NCBI GenBank assembly: GCA_016744725.1 | Contig: JADGDW010000034.1 | Location: 1 to 30,866, forward strand | Length of the DNA: 30,866 nt | From: Candidatus Albibeggiatoa sp. nov. BB20 | GTDB lineage: Bacteria > Pseudomonadota > Gammaproteobacteria > Beggiatoales > Beggiatoaceae | Direction of reading: 5' to 3' | Part shown: positions 17,331 through 25,937 of the stretch, piece by piece | Layout of the letters: each line of letters starts with the position of its first letter | How positions within the stretch are numbered: position 1 is the first letter of the stretch | The notes under the pieces: model-generated | Database searches by the model: none | The model's input: the letters and a program-made list of their open reading frames with translations, nothing else | Told to the model about the DNA's origin: nothing | Made by a program: the position numbers and the translations under genes

Positions 17331-18193
17331 CTCACATGATACCAAGTCATCACACGGTCGATGAAAATGCCTATTTTCCTATGGAAGCAGAAATCATTGA
17401 GCGGGTGCAAGAATCCGATACGATTTTTACTATGCAGTTGCGCTTAACTGATCCGAAACAGCATGAAGCTTATACTTATGAGCCGGGGCAATTTAACATG
17501 TTGTATTTGTACGGCGTGGGCGAGGTGGCGATTTCGATTGTGTCTGATCCTGAGCATGAGGATTTGTTAACTCATACGATTAACCGTGTTGGACGCATCA
17601 CCCGTGGTTTATCGCAGATGCAAGTCGGGCAAAAAATTGGGATTCGTGGTTCTTATGGTCGTGGTTGGCCATTGCGTGAAGCCGAGGGACAAGATGTGAT
17701 TATTGTATCGGGCGGTTTGGGTTGTGCGCCAACGATTTCAGTGATTAATCATATTATCCGTCGTCGGGAGCGGTTTGGACATTTAACCATTGTACAAAAA
17801 GTTAAACATGTGGATGAATTCATTTGGCCTGAACGATTTGAGCGTTGGAAAACGATTCCTGATACCACGGTGTTAGTGGCATCAACAAAGGGTTCGGTGA
17901 ATTGGCACTGGGATGTGAGCCCACGAATTCAGGTATTGGATAAGGTGAAAGTATGGTCAGATCGCACTATTGTGATGATTTGCGGCCCTGAAGGGATGAT
18001 GCAATCAGCGACCAAGCATTTAACTGAATTGGGTGTGCCTGAATCTTCGGTGTATTTCAGCATGGAGCGTAACATGCAGTGTGCTGTGGGACATTGTGGG
18101 CATTGTCAGTTTGGTGGTTTGTTTATTTGTAAAGATGGGCCAGTGTTTTCTTATCCAGAAATTAAGCATTTATTGGGAACGGAAGGGTTTTAG
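17327..18193 (+). CDS. hydG: Sulfhydrogenase gamma subunit-like FAD/NAD(P) oxidoreductase (HydG)
   Basis: A 288-residue flavoprotein of the ferredoxin-NADP reductase type, as in HydG of NiFe sulfhydrogenase, AsrB and PyrK. An FAD-binding beta-barrel (about 15-105, with YEPGQFNMLY and GLSQMQVGQKIGIRG) is followed by an NAD(P)-binding domain (VSGGLGCAP; MICGPEGMM). The C-terminus holds a cysteine motif Cx4Cx2Cx7C (CAVGHCGHCQFGGLFIC) for a [2Fe-2S] cluster. A longer reading from a TTG at 17309 is open, but GGAGGAG before the ATG at 17327 and the ATGA overlap with hydB decide the start. The pair should move electrons between NAD(P)H and an iron-sulfur partner; no catalytic subunit is encoded nearby. 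Confidence 0.88.
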   Translation: MTHMIPSHHTVDENAYFPMEAEIIERVQESDTIFTMQLRLTDPKQHEAYTYEPGQFNMLYLYGVGEVAISIVSDPEHEDLLTHTINRVGRITRGLSQMQVGQKIGIRGSYGRGWPLREAEGQDVIIVSGGLGCAPTISVINHIIRRRERFGHLTIVQKVKHVDEFIWPERFERWKTIPDTTVLVASTKGSVNWHWDVSPRIQVLDKVKVWSDRTIVMICGPEGMMQSATKHLTELGVPESSVYFSMERNMQCAVGHCGHCQFGGLFICKDGPVFSYPEIKHLLGTEGF

Positions 18194-18736
18194 AATTAAG
18201 AAAAAGTTTAGCTTGCTTTTGGGGTGAGTTAAGCTTTGATCTTTCAGTAGTCTATTAATTTAAATAAAACCGACTAAGATATTGCTATCAATGGCTTTCA
18301 TCAGAATGACTCAACTCGTTTTGCAATTATAGTTGCGCTGTTATAATTCAAACTGATGCTGAGTATTTTTTATCAATATAAATCAGTCATTTGCGTAAAA
18401 TATTCATGTAGGATTGAATAAGTGTGCCCCAAATATTAATCAGGTATGAACTCATTATCACGCATTGTATTCTACCTTTTCAATGCTAAATATCTTTGAT
18501 GGATGATGCTGTACTTACCCATCCTACGCAAACTAATTTTTAGTGTGAAATTTTTAATTCCCCCAATTCGATTAAAACTCATCACGCAAATTGAACAAAC
18601 AGATAATGTGATGATGGACTCGGGGCTAATTTATTGCCTTATGATAGCTCAGTAAATCACTGATGACTGTTTATATCGCTAGAGTCAAATCACATGAACA
18701 ATATTTTTGTTGACATAATATTGAGATATAAAAAAT
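18194..18736. other. Gene-free AT-rich stretch after hydG
   Basis: No gene is supported in these 543 bases. A small palindromic element lies at 18498-18526. The place where hydrogenase small- and large-subunit genes would be expected after hydG is occupied by this non-coding DNA. TTGACA at about 18710 may belong to the rsgA-like promoter, but a well-spaced -10 box is not clear. Confidence 0.5.
18498..18526. repeat. Small REP-like palindrome
   Basis: GGATG (18501-18505) and CATCC (18520-18524) flank GATGCTGTACTTACC. The leftward reading, GTAGGATGGGTAAG..., has the look of dispersed intergenic repeats known in many gammaproteobacteria. Only one copy is clear in this window. Confidence 0.3.
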
Positions 18737-19801
18737 ATGGATAAGCTGGAAAATATAGGTTTTTGTGATTGGTTTCAAACTAGACTTGACGCTGATAAAG
18801 TTGCGGCTCATGACATTGCTCGAGTCATTGCAGTGCACAAGGATAGATACATAATAACCAATGGTCTGAGAGATATTTTTGCTGAATTAGCGGGAAATCT
18901 ACTCTATACCGCAAATTATTCTACGGATTTGCCAACGACAGGAGACTGGGTATACGCAGATTTTCATGACGATGATACGCACGCAGTTATCCATGATATC
19001 ATTCCTAGAAAAACGTTGCTAAAAAGAAAAAAAGTGGGGAAAATCGTTAATTTTCAATCAATTTCGGCAAATATTGACGTTGCCCTTATTATTCAATCGG
19101 CTGATGATAATTTTAATTTGAGACGATTGGAGCGTTATCTGGTTATGATTAACGAAAATGGGATTATTCCTGTCATTTTACTAAGCAAGTGTGATCTCAT
19201 TACGCAAAATGAAATTGAAAAAATAAAGGCAAGTATCTTAAGCATCGCTCCTCAAGTGACGATATGGGCATTTAGCAGTTTGAGTGGGGAAAATATTGAT
19301 ACGATTAAAAATGCCTTGTTACGTGGTAACACCTACTGTTTACTCGGCTCTTCAGGTGTTGGCAAAACTACGTTGCTAAATAATATCGTGGGCAGTCAAA
19401 AATTTGCAACTCAATCGGTTAGTAAAAAACAAAGCAAAGGAAGGCACACCACGACAAGTCGCGAGCTGGTGCTGTTAGATAATGGTGCGATGATAATAGA
19501 TACCCCCGGAATGAGGGAGCTTGGCAATATGTCGGTAGATGCGGGTATTGATGAAACATTTTTAGAAATAACCGAGCGTTCTCAGAACTGCAAATTTAGT
19601 AATTGCTCTCATACCAACGAAAAAGGATGTGCAATTTTATCAGCTATAGAAGCGGGAGAGTTTTCTAAACAACGCTATGAAAGCTATATGAAAATGAAAA
19701 AGGAATCCGCGTTCAATGAAATGTCTTACGCCAAGAAAAGAAAGAAGGATAAAAACTTTGGGAAGCTGATTAAATCAACTCTCAAAAGTAAAGACCGCTG
19801 A
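18737..19801 (+). CDS. rsgA: RsgA/YjeQ-type ribosome-associated GTPase
   Basis: A circularly permuted GTPase of 354 residues; the family assists late maturation of the 30S ribosomal subunit. An OB-fold comes first (about 25-105). The GTPase motifs then run in permuted order: G4 SKCD (150-153), G1 GSSGVGKT (204-211) and G3 DTPG (255-258). A zinc-binding C-terminal domain follows (Cys285, Cys290, His292, Cys298), then a Lys-rich tail. G4 has Ser-Lys-Cys-Asp instead of NKxD. The gene is AT-rich, stands alone between two non-coding stretches, and its wording differs from typical gammaproteobacterial RsgA. It may therefore be an acquired second copy rather than the housekeeping gene. The ribosome-binding site is weak. 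Confidence 0.88.
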   Translation: MDKLENIGFCDWFQTRLDADKVAAHDIARVIAVHKDRYIITNGLRDIFAELAGNLLYTANYSTDLPTTGDWVYADFHDDDTHAVIHDIIPRKTLLKRKKVGKIVNFQSISANIDVALIIQSADDNFNLRRLERYLVMINENGIIPVILLSKCDLITQNEIEKIKASILSIAPQVTIWAFSSLSGENIDTIKNALLRGNTYCLLGSSGVGKTTLLNNIVGSQKFATQSVSKKQSKGRHTTTSRELVLLDNGAMIIDTPGMRELGNMSVDAGIDETFLEITERSQNCKFSNCSHTNEKGCAILSAIEAGEFSKQRYESYMKMKKESAFNEMSYAKKRKKDKNFGKLIKSTLKSKDR

Positions 19802-20362
19802 TGCTTGATATTATGTATAAATCTAAATCAAACAGGTGTTTTCTAAATGGATAGCTTATTAATAATGGTTTAGAGTGTTCTATTCAATGGAATAGGTTTT
19901 AGCTTTTTTATGTATGGCAAAAAGCGATTGTGCCTTCATGCACTGGCTTAGCACTTTTTGTCTTTCCATATTTTATGTCTACCGTAGCAATGCTACTGAT
20001 TGAAGCCATTATTACAAATTTTGATACTTTTTCAGTGTATGAATACAAAAAACAGAAGTTGCAACCGACATTCCGCATATAATTTAAAAAAAGGGTTATT
20101 TTAGTTTTTTCTTTTGAAAGTTGCAGAATAGGAAATCTAAATCTTTGAAACTATATTGAAAATAATCTAAAAATGTCGTTAACTGTGGAACGTCGGTGAA
20201 ACAATAACTTCGCTAACATTTGCCATTTCTGCTCATCCAACTTGGGAATTTCCATTGCACCAAAAACTGACAATGCTTCTGTATCACTAACCAATGCGCC
20301 CATTTAGGCAGAATTCATAACCCTGTTATGTTTTAGTGGCGAAGGTATTGTCTATCAATCTG
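19802..20362. other. Gene-poor stretch with decayed gene fragments
   Basis: No intact gene is supported in these 561 bases. At 19903-20082 (+) an open frame without a start codon at its left end encodes one hydrophobic segment (VFPYFMSTVAMLLIEAII) and a charged tail, and may be the end of a lost membrane-protein gene. At 20151-20303 (-) lies a remnant related to the STAND gene to the right. Confidence 0.5.
20151..20303 (-). pseudogene. Remnant of a STAND/NB-ARC paralogue
   Basis: The 72 bases 20211-20282 match 22259-22330, inside the neighbouring STAND gene, at 63 of 72 positions. Translated in the same direction the fragment reads TEALSVFGAMEIPKLDEQKW, against TEALPFFGATEIPKLDEQKG in the intact protein (residues 177-196). 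A short 50-codon frame continues beyond the matched part, but similarity is lost on both sides. It is therefore a piece of a related, now broken gene rather than a functional small protein. Confidence 0.6.
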
Positions 20363-22858
20363 TTATATCTTGTTCAAACGCAATTTATACCCCGTCACTT
20401 CAATTAGTTCTTTCGCAATTTTCTTATGTTCTAAAGCTTGTTTTTCATTGTGCATGGCTAATTGATAATCATGCATTGAAATGTGCCAATCGACTGCATA
20501 CAGTTTCATATCGCCACGTTGGATAATCATCTCGGCTTCGTCAAGGTCGCGTTTTGCATCGGCAGGTTGCTGTTGTTGTAAGTAAAAGTTGGCGCGGTCA
20601 ATGAGGAATATTGGAGAAAAATCAACTCGTCCAGCTTGACGCATTCCCGCTACGGCTTGGTTAAAATAATCCTGTGCTTGTTGTGGCTGATTCAAGGCTT
20701 GATAGCAACGGGCTAAAGTTAATGAGTTTAAAGATTTATCAAGTAACGGTATTGTTGTTTGAAGTTTTAAACCATATTCGCCCCGTTCCACCACCTGCTC
20801 AATGTCTACGCCCTTGTCTAACAATAAGGCGCAATATTGAAATCCTGCTAATGAATATAATTTTGCATAATCAGGTTGTCGTTTTTGCTGAATTTGCTCT
20901 GCGGTTTGAAAAGACTGAAACGCCGCCTCTAACTGTCCTTGCCGATGTAAACAAGTGGCGAGGTAGGCATGACTATTTTTTTGCATAGCCAAATCTTCAG
21001 CTTTTTCTGCATAGTCAATCGCTTGCGATGCGGCTTGTTGTGCTGCTGCCAATCGTCCCAATGGCAAGTACAGGTCTACCAGATTTTGGGCTGCAATTGA
21101 TGCTTCTTTCCAATTTTCTAATTTTTCAGCTAATTTTAAATCTGCTTTTCTCGGTTCAACCGCTTCTGCCAAGCGTCCTAGTGACATCAGACAAAATGCA
21201 GCTTCTGCCAATAACCATGCTTGATTAGCTTCGGATAAACCTTGTTGTACGGGCTGTGACCAACTTTGCGGGAAAAACGCGGCAATGGCGGTTAAATCTT
21301 GGCTGTATGCGCCGAGTTTGTTTGTGCTATAACCTTCTCTGCCTCTATCAATACGCTCAATATAAACATCTTTTCTTGCTTTTTGATATTCCCCCGCCAA
21401 ACAGCCATGCACCACTGCACGATACAACGGCTCTAATTCTTCTAAAGTATCAGGCTGATGTTTTTCTGGTTTCGCTTGATAATATTCAAATAATACTAAA
21501 TGCGCTTGACGGAAAGCTTTTGACTGAGTGTCTTTAAACCGTTGTCCAAAATACTGGCGAATAATCGGATGACAATCCCAATCTATCGCCGAACTGAATA
21601 ATAAATTGGCTTTCTCTAAACGTTTGATTAATTTCCTAAAATCCTTAGTGGACAACTGCGCTAATGGCTGGGCAAACTCTGCTTGTTCAAATAACATTTT
21701 TTGCTCACTCAAACCCATTGGACAATCAAATAACCCTAATAAATACAAAAATCGTCGCTCTAAACTGTTCGCATCCCAACAGATTTCGTCATAATAACGC
21801 AACATTCTTCGTGCATGACGTTCGTTTGGATTCGCGTTTTCATCTTCGGATAATGGCGGCAATTGGTCGCGTTCAAAAATATCGCTGCCATCCAACCATT
21901 TACCCAACAACACCAACGCCAACGCATGACCATTATTTTCTTCACTCGCCTGCTGCAATTCCTGCTCAGAACCTTGCACTTCCAAACTACGCAACAACTT
22001 AGCCCCACTTTCCTTGCTCAACACCCGTAAATCCAAAGACTCAAAATCCTGAAAACCTTTTAATTCCTGAATTGCTTGACGCGAAGTCATCAACACCACG
22101 CTATCGGTTGAATAACCCGTGCCTTTCACCGCCATCAAAAATCGTTGCAACCCCACATCTTTAAAATAGCCAGAAAAATTATTATTTTGCTCAATTCGCT
22201 GCTGCAATGGCTCTAAACCATCCAACACCAACATATTTTTATCTTCAAACACCAAATCCGCTAACATTTGCCCTTTCTGCTCATCTAATTTGGGAATCTC
22301 CGTTGCACCAAAAAACGGCAATGCTTCGGTAAAAAACTGCGCTGATGAATTCTGCGTGTCATGCGAACCCTGACTATAAAATGACCACGCAAAGATTTTG
22401 TTAAATTCGCCATAGTTTTGTTTTTTAAAATGTTCCAACCAGTGCCGCACCAAGGTGGTTTTGCCCACACCGCCAAACGCAATAATTGCAATCGCCTGTT
22501 TTTTGGCTTTCACTGCATTAGTAATTTTGCGTAAATCTTGACTACGACCGATAACACGATTTTCTGGAATAGGCGGTAAACGAGAAAGGTCTTGTTTTTT
22601 CTGAGGAATGTTTTTTTGATGAGAAATTTGAGAATGTACTGCTTGCTCAACTTCATCGCCTGTATTAATCGTTGATTGGTCTACATTGCCATGAATATTG
22701 ATAATGGTAGAGTGTGGTGGTTCTTGAGAGGATTTAGGCAAAGAGGCAGGTTTTAAATCAATTTTTCTCAGAAGCACTTTATAATCAGTAATCTTAAAAA
22801 ACTGCAAAATACCAAAGATACCCACAATTGTTCCTATAACCGTTAAGATAATTTCCAT
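20363..22858 (-). CDS. Membrane-anchored STAND (NB-ARC-like) ATPase with TPR repeats
   Basis: An 831-residue signal-transduction ATPase. Residues 1-22 form a hydrophobic membrane anchor. A linker with the INIHGNVDQSTINTG motif (about 54-67) follows, as seen between effector and ATPase modules in this group. The NTPase has Walker A FGGVGKTT (128-135), Walker B MLVLDGLE (Asp213), a TSR sensor (Arg260) and a GHALAL motif (310-315) equivalent to GLPL of NB-ARC proteins. A winged-helix region comes next, and residues about 530-810 are helical TPR-like repeats. STAND proteins oligomerise on ligand binding, and many act as antiphage sensors or regulators. Here the anchor may be the effector, or only a tether. 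GGA precedes the ATG. A broken paralogue lies just downstream. The exact role is unknown. Confidence 0.82.
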   Translation of the reverse strand: MEIILTVIGTIVGIFGILQFFKITDYKVLLRKIDLKPASLPKSSQEPPHSTIINIHGNVDQSTINTGDEVEQAVHSQISHQKNIPQKKQDLSRLPPIPENRVIGRSQDLRKITNAVKAKKQAIAIIAFGGVGKTTLVRHWLEHFKKQNYGEFNKIFAWSFYSQGSHDTQNSSAQFFTEALPFFGATEIPKLDEQKGQMLADLVFEDKNMLVLDGLEPLQQRIEQNNNFSGYFKDVGLQRFLMAVKGTGYSTDSVVLMTSRQAIQELKGFQDFESLDLRVLSKESGAKLLRSLEVQGSEQELQQASEENNGHALALVLLGKWLDGSDIFERDQLPPLSEDENANPNERHARRMLRYYDEICWDANSLERRFLYLLGLFDCPMGLSEQKMLFEQAEFAQPLAQLSTKDFRKLIKRLEKANLLFSSAIDWDCHPIIRQYFGQRFKDTQSKAFRQAHLVLFEYYQAKPEKHQPDTLEELEPLYRAVVHGCLAGEYQKARKDVYIERIDRGREGYSTNKLGAYSQDLTAIAAFFPQSWSQPVQQGLSEANQAWLLAEAAFCLMSLGRLAEAVEPRKADLKLAEKLENWKEASIAAQNLVDLYLPLGRLAAAQQAASQAIDYAEKAEDLAMQKNSHAYLATCLHRQGQLEAAFQSFQTAEQIQQKRQPDYAKLYSLAGFQYCALLLDKGVDIEQVVERGEYGLKLQTTIPLLDKSLNSLTLARCYQALNQPQQAQDYFNQAVAGMRQAGRVDFSPIFLIDRANFYLQQQQPADAKRDLDEAEMIIQRGDMKLYAVDWHISMHDYQLAMHNEKQALEHKKIAKELIEVTGYKLRLNKI

Positions 22859-22912
22859 AAATGATTATCCAAAGTGTTTTTTCTCGTTCCTCGCAATGCG
22901 TGGAATGACTCA

Positions 22913-22983
22913 TAGACGCACCAGCGTCTTGATATTCGTAGACGCTGGTGCGTCCTGTTGGATGACGACGCGGTGCGTCGTCA
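22913..22983. repeat. Two tandem GC-rich palindromes
   Basis: GACGCACCAGCGTC (22915-22928) and GACGCTGGTGCGTC (22941-22954) are perfect 14-base arms around 12 bases. TGACGACGC-GGT-GCGTCGTCA (22963-22983) is a perfect nine-base stem with a three-base loop. Both carry GGTGCGTC. They lie between the lpd-like stop and the STAND gene start, stand out by GC content and lack a T-run, so they look like REP-type elements rather than a terminator. Confidence 0.75.
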
Positions 22984-23045
22984 CAAGATGAAGATGATTC
23001 AATTTTGAGATTACCAAAAATCTAGCCTATCGTTATGTCAGAAAG

Positions 23046-24443
23046 CTATAACGTATTTAACTCCAAAATCCCCTCTTTAGGTAAATCCAACTGACTCGCC
23101 ACATCATATAAAGCACTTTGCAAACCCTCTTCAATCACAGGATGATAATAAGGCATTTGCAATAACTCATGCACCGTCATTTGATTCTGAATTGCCCATG
23201 CCAGTAAATGCGCTATATTTTCACCACGCACCACCATCATTTCAGCACCGAGTAACTGACCGCTGACTTTATCTGCATAAACTCGAATCAAGCCCTTATT
23301 TTTACCCATAATCATGGCACGACCTTGCATCTGAAAATTCATACTACCAACCGCAATATGATCCTTGCTTTGCAACTCATCCCAACCTTGACCCACCCGC
23401 GCAATATTAGGATCACAAAAAGTAATACCTAAAGATATTTTACGTTTAAATCCCATCACTTCATCATGACTGGCGTTATAACCCGCAATCCGTCCATCAT
23501 CAGCCGCTTCATGCAAAATCGCTCTATCAGCATTCGCATCCCCTGCAATAAAAATCGGCAAATCACCTATTTGTAAGGTATTTGGATCAAAAATAGGAAC
23601 GCCACGCGCATCTAACGCCACCCCAATTTTTTCCAAACCTAAACCTACAATATTGGGCTTACGACCTAAACTGGCTAAAATTTTATCAACTAAAATGCTC
23701 TTCCCACCCGCCTTAACTAAAACCTGTCCTTCCTGCTCCTCCAACTCTGCCGCATGACCCAACCACAAAGGAAATTCATCACCAAGGGTTTCAATTGCCA
23801 TTTGCTTCACTTCAGGGTCTTGAATCCCACCAATGGTTTCTAAAATATCAATACCGACCACTTGAATACCCAAACGAGTTAAAGCTTGTCCCATTTCCAA
23901 ACCAATGACACCCAAACCTAAAACCGCAATACTGGAAGGCAATGTTTCTTGTTCAAACAAACTGTCGGTAGTCAAAATATAATCTTGTAAATGCGCCCAT
24001 GCTGCGGGAATAACAGGAGATGTACCTGTGGCAATGATGATTTTTTTAGCTTGGATTGTCTCATTATTGACCTGCAATACATTAGGCTCAACAAATTCTG
24101 CATAACCATCAATACATTTATCGCGTAAACGGTCAAGATTACCCGTAACACGACCAACAAAACCATCACGCAATTTACGCACATGACGCATAATGGCAGG
24201 AATATCTATCCGTAATTTATTACCGCCGTAAATCCCCTTTTCCGCCAGTACATGACGATGATGATAATCCTCAGCCGCTTGAATTAATACTTTAGATGGC
24301 ATACAGCCGACACGCGCACAAGTTGTACCGTAGTGTCCACCATTGATAAGAACAAAATTATCAGTATTGCGTCGGACTTGAGGCACAGCATATAAGCCCG
24401 CAGAACCTGCCCCAATGATTGCTACATCAACATGTCTATCCAT
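23046..24443 (-). CDS. Dihydrolipoamide dehydrogenase-type flavoprotein
   Basis: A 465-residue class I pyridine nucleotide-disulfide oxidoreductase. It has an N-terminal FAD-binding site (IIGAGSAGLYA), the redox-active pair Cys42/Cys47 (TCARVGCMPSK), a second dinucleotide site for NAD (VLGLGVIGLEMG), the FAD-contacting IFIAGDAN and the C-terminal active-site pair in HPVIEE (His434, Glu439). This is the layout of dihydrolipoyl dehydrogenase, which reoxidises lipoyl groups. No 2-oxoacid dehydrogenase E1/E2 or glycine-cleavage gene is adjacent, so it may instead be a free-standing paralogue with another disulfide substrate. AGGGGA precedes the ATG. Confidence 0.88.
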   Translation of the reverse strand: MDRHVDVAIIGAGSAGLYAVPQVRRNTDNFVLINGGHYGTTCARVGCMPSKVLIQAAEDYHHRHVLAEKGIYGGNKLRIDIPAIMRHVRKLRDGFVGRVTGNLDRLRDKCIDGYAEFVEPNVLQVNNETIQAKKIIIATGTSPVIPAAWAHLQDYILTTDSLFEQETLPSSIAVLGLGVIGLEMGQALTRLGIQVVGIDILETIGGIQDPEVKQMAIETLGDEFPLWLGHAAELEEQEGQVLVKAGGKSILVDKILASLGRKPNIVGLGLEKIGVALDARGVPIFDPNTLQIGDLPIFIAGDANADRAILHEAADDGRIAGYNASHDEVMGFKRKISLGITFCDPNIARVGQGWDELQSKDHIAVGSMNFQMQGRAMIMGKNKGLIRVYADKVSGQLLGAEMMVVRGENIAHLLAWAIQNQMTVHELLQMPYYHPVIEEGLQSALYDVASQLDLPKEGILELNTL

Positions 24444-24601
24444 AATTATCCCCTAAAAAACCACTTTGCAGCCAAGTTAAAAACGGCTAATCGATGCTTA
24501 AAAAATATATTCTTGAGCTGAAAAGATACTTTCAGTTAGTGTTTAAAAATCATTTGGTTATTCTAGTCTGCTTTTGCATTATCGGAAATTAAAAATTTTT
24601 A

Positions 24602-25333
24602 TCACCAAGGCATTGCATTCATGAAGGGCATAGCATTATTAAATTTGCTAAATGCGGGTACAATATTTTGTGTCAGTGCAGTCATGTGGTGAGACATATT
24701 GCCAAGATTATGATTCATCTGACGAGTATCGGTTTTCATATCGCCAACATGGGCTGTAATAATATGTAAATCACCCGCAACCAGATGAAAATCCTGACGC
24801 ATATCTGCAATATCTAAATGCAAGTCTGACATATTACTTGATATTTTTAACATCGAGCCGTGCATATCAGTCATGTCCTCGGAAACTTGCACCATAGACG
24901 CTTTCATGTGCTCCATGGCATTTTGCATAATATCGACAGATAACGACATTTGTTGTGTTGCGTGATTCATATAATGAGTGGAATCATTCATGGTTTTCAT
25001 GACATTACTCATGCCCTTCATTTCATCACTGATGTCATTCACATTGTCTGATAATTCTACGATTTCATTTGAAATAACAGCCATGTAACGTGTGACATGA
25101 TTCATATCCATAGTTACCATGTAAATCAAATAAAACACATAGGCTGATATCACTGCAATCACAGCAGCAAACAGATATAAAACCCGTTCAATAATTTTAT
25201 AACGTGAGGTACGAGTTTCAAAATCCTGATGCAAGGCCTCCAATAAAGGTCGCATACTTTGAACCAGCTCATGCAAGCATGACGTTGTATCGATCGGTGG
25301 CAGTGATGTTTGATTTGAGGCTTCTTGGGTCAT
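24602..25333 (-). CDS. Met/His-rich membrane-anchored coiled-coil protein
   Basis: A 243-residue protein of no family I can name. A soluble N-terminus (1-48) is followed by one transmembrane segment (about 50-73). A long helical part (about 75-225) follows, in which methionine occupies many of the heptad core positions (DMTDMHGSM, NMSDLHLDIADM, DMKTDTRQM). About 28 of 243 residues are Met, with many His, and the protein ends NAMPFMNAMPW. By topology the coil should be periplasmic. Met and His clusters can bind copper or be oxidised by reactive chlorine or sulfur species, but no strict metal motif is visible. It lies 23 bases after the DUF302 gene, in the same direction, and probably forms an operon with it. 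Confidence 0.7.
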   Translation of the reverse strand: MTQEASNQTSLPPIDTTSCLHELVQSMRPLLEALHQDFETRTSRYKIIERVLYLFAAVIAVISAYVFYLIYMVTMDMNHVTRYMAVISNEIVELSDNVNDISDEMKGMSNVMKTMNDSTHYMNHATQQMSLSVDIMQNAMEHMKASMVQVSEDMTDMHGSMLKISSNMSDLHLDIADMRQDFHLVAGDLHIITAHVGDMKTDTRQMNHNLGNMSHHMTALTQNIVPAFSKFNNAMPFMNAMPW

Positions 25334-25356
25334 AATTTTAATTTCACTTATTCATA

Positions 25357-25815
25357 CTAATCTAAAGCATCATGGATAATGCTATTAAAAGTGTCTTCAA
25401 TTGTCTGGCTGAGTTGTTTGTCTGCTAGCATTGGCTTACGAAACGCAATATAGGTTTTATCAGGTTCAGCAGCTGTGGTGTAAATAGCCATTGTCAAAGG
25501 ACAAAGCACCATATAAGCAGGATGGGATTGAGCAAATTTGTGGGTTAAAATTGCACTGCAAAAACTTAATGATTCCGCTCCAATATAAACGGGTTCAGTA
25601 ATTCCTAAATCTTTGCCTGTGCGCTGCAACATTTCACTAATATGTAATGAATCGTTTAAAGTAAAGCCTTTGCTAGCAATCGCATTTTCCAGCTCAAACT
25701 TCACATCTTCCAAGGTTTCATTTGAACTATAAATACTGATCGGTTCTACGCTCTCAACAGACTCTAAAGCCTGTAGATTAAAAGATAACAAGCAGAGTAA
25801 AATAATTCTTAACAT
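25357..25815 (-). CDS. Exported DUF302 protein
   Basis: The 152-residue product starts with a short signal peptide (MLRIILLCLLSF..., cleavage near residue 17). It then has the DUF302 fold: ETLEDVKFELENAIASKGF, a central LGITEPVYIGAESLSFC segment, and YMVLCPLTMAIY near residue 105, which is the typical end of the domain. DUF302 proteins are often periplasmic in sulfur- and metal-metabolising bacteria; their biochemical role is not settled. Two cysteines (SFCSAIL, VLCPL) may be functional. An ATG five codons upstream (25830) is open, but GGAG lies suitably before the ATG at 25815 and the signal peptide then begins correctly. The Met-rich coiled-coil gene follows. Confidence 0.82.
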   Translation of the reverse strand: MLRIILLCLLSFNLQALESVESVEPISIYSSNETLEDVKFELENAIASKGFTLNDSLHISEMLQRTGKDLGITEPVYIGAESLSFCSAILTHKFAQSHPAYMVLCPLTMAIYTTAAEPDKTYIAFRKPMLADKQLSQTIEDTFNSIIHDALD

Positions 25816-25937
25816 GATAATTTTCTCCATTATTAATATAATTTATCAAGCCAGATACGGATCGGAAAAATCGATATTTAGATTGAATTTTAGTGAATAA
25901 ATATTGATTTTTAAGCCAGATTTTTTAAGCTTAATCA

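Noticed and set aside
19908..20078. Leftward 56-codon open frame
   Set aside because: No Shine-Dalgarno, no recognisable features, and the opposite strand has a more protein-like reading over the same bases.
20151..20303. IS5-type transposase N-terminus suggested by EIPKLDEQKW
   Set aside because: The 72-base nucleotide match to the neighbouring STAND gene explains the motif better, and no terminal inverted repeats or further transposase parts are visible.
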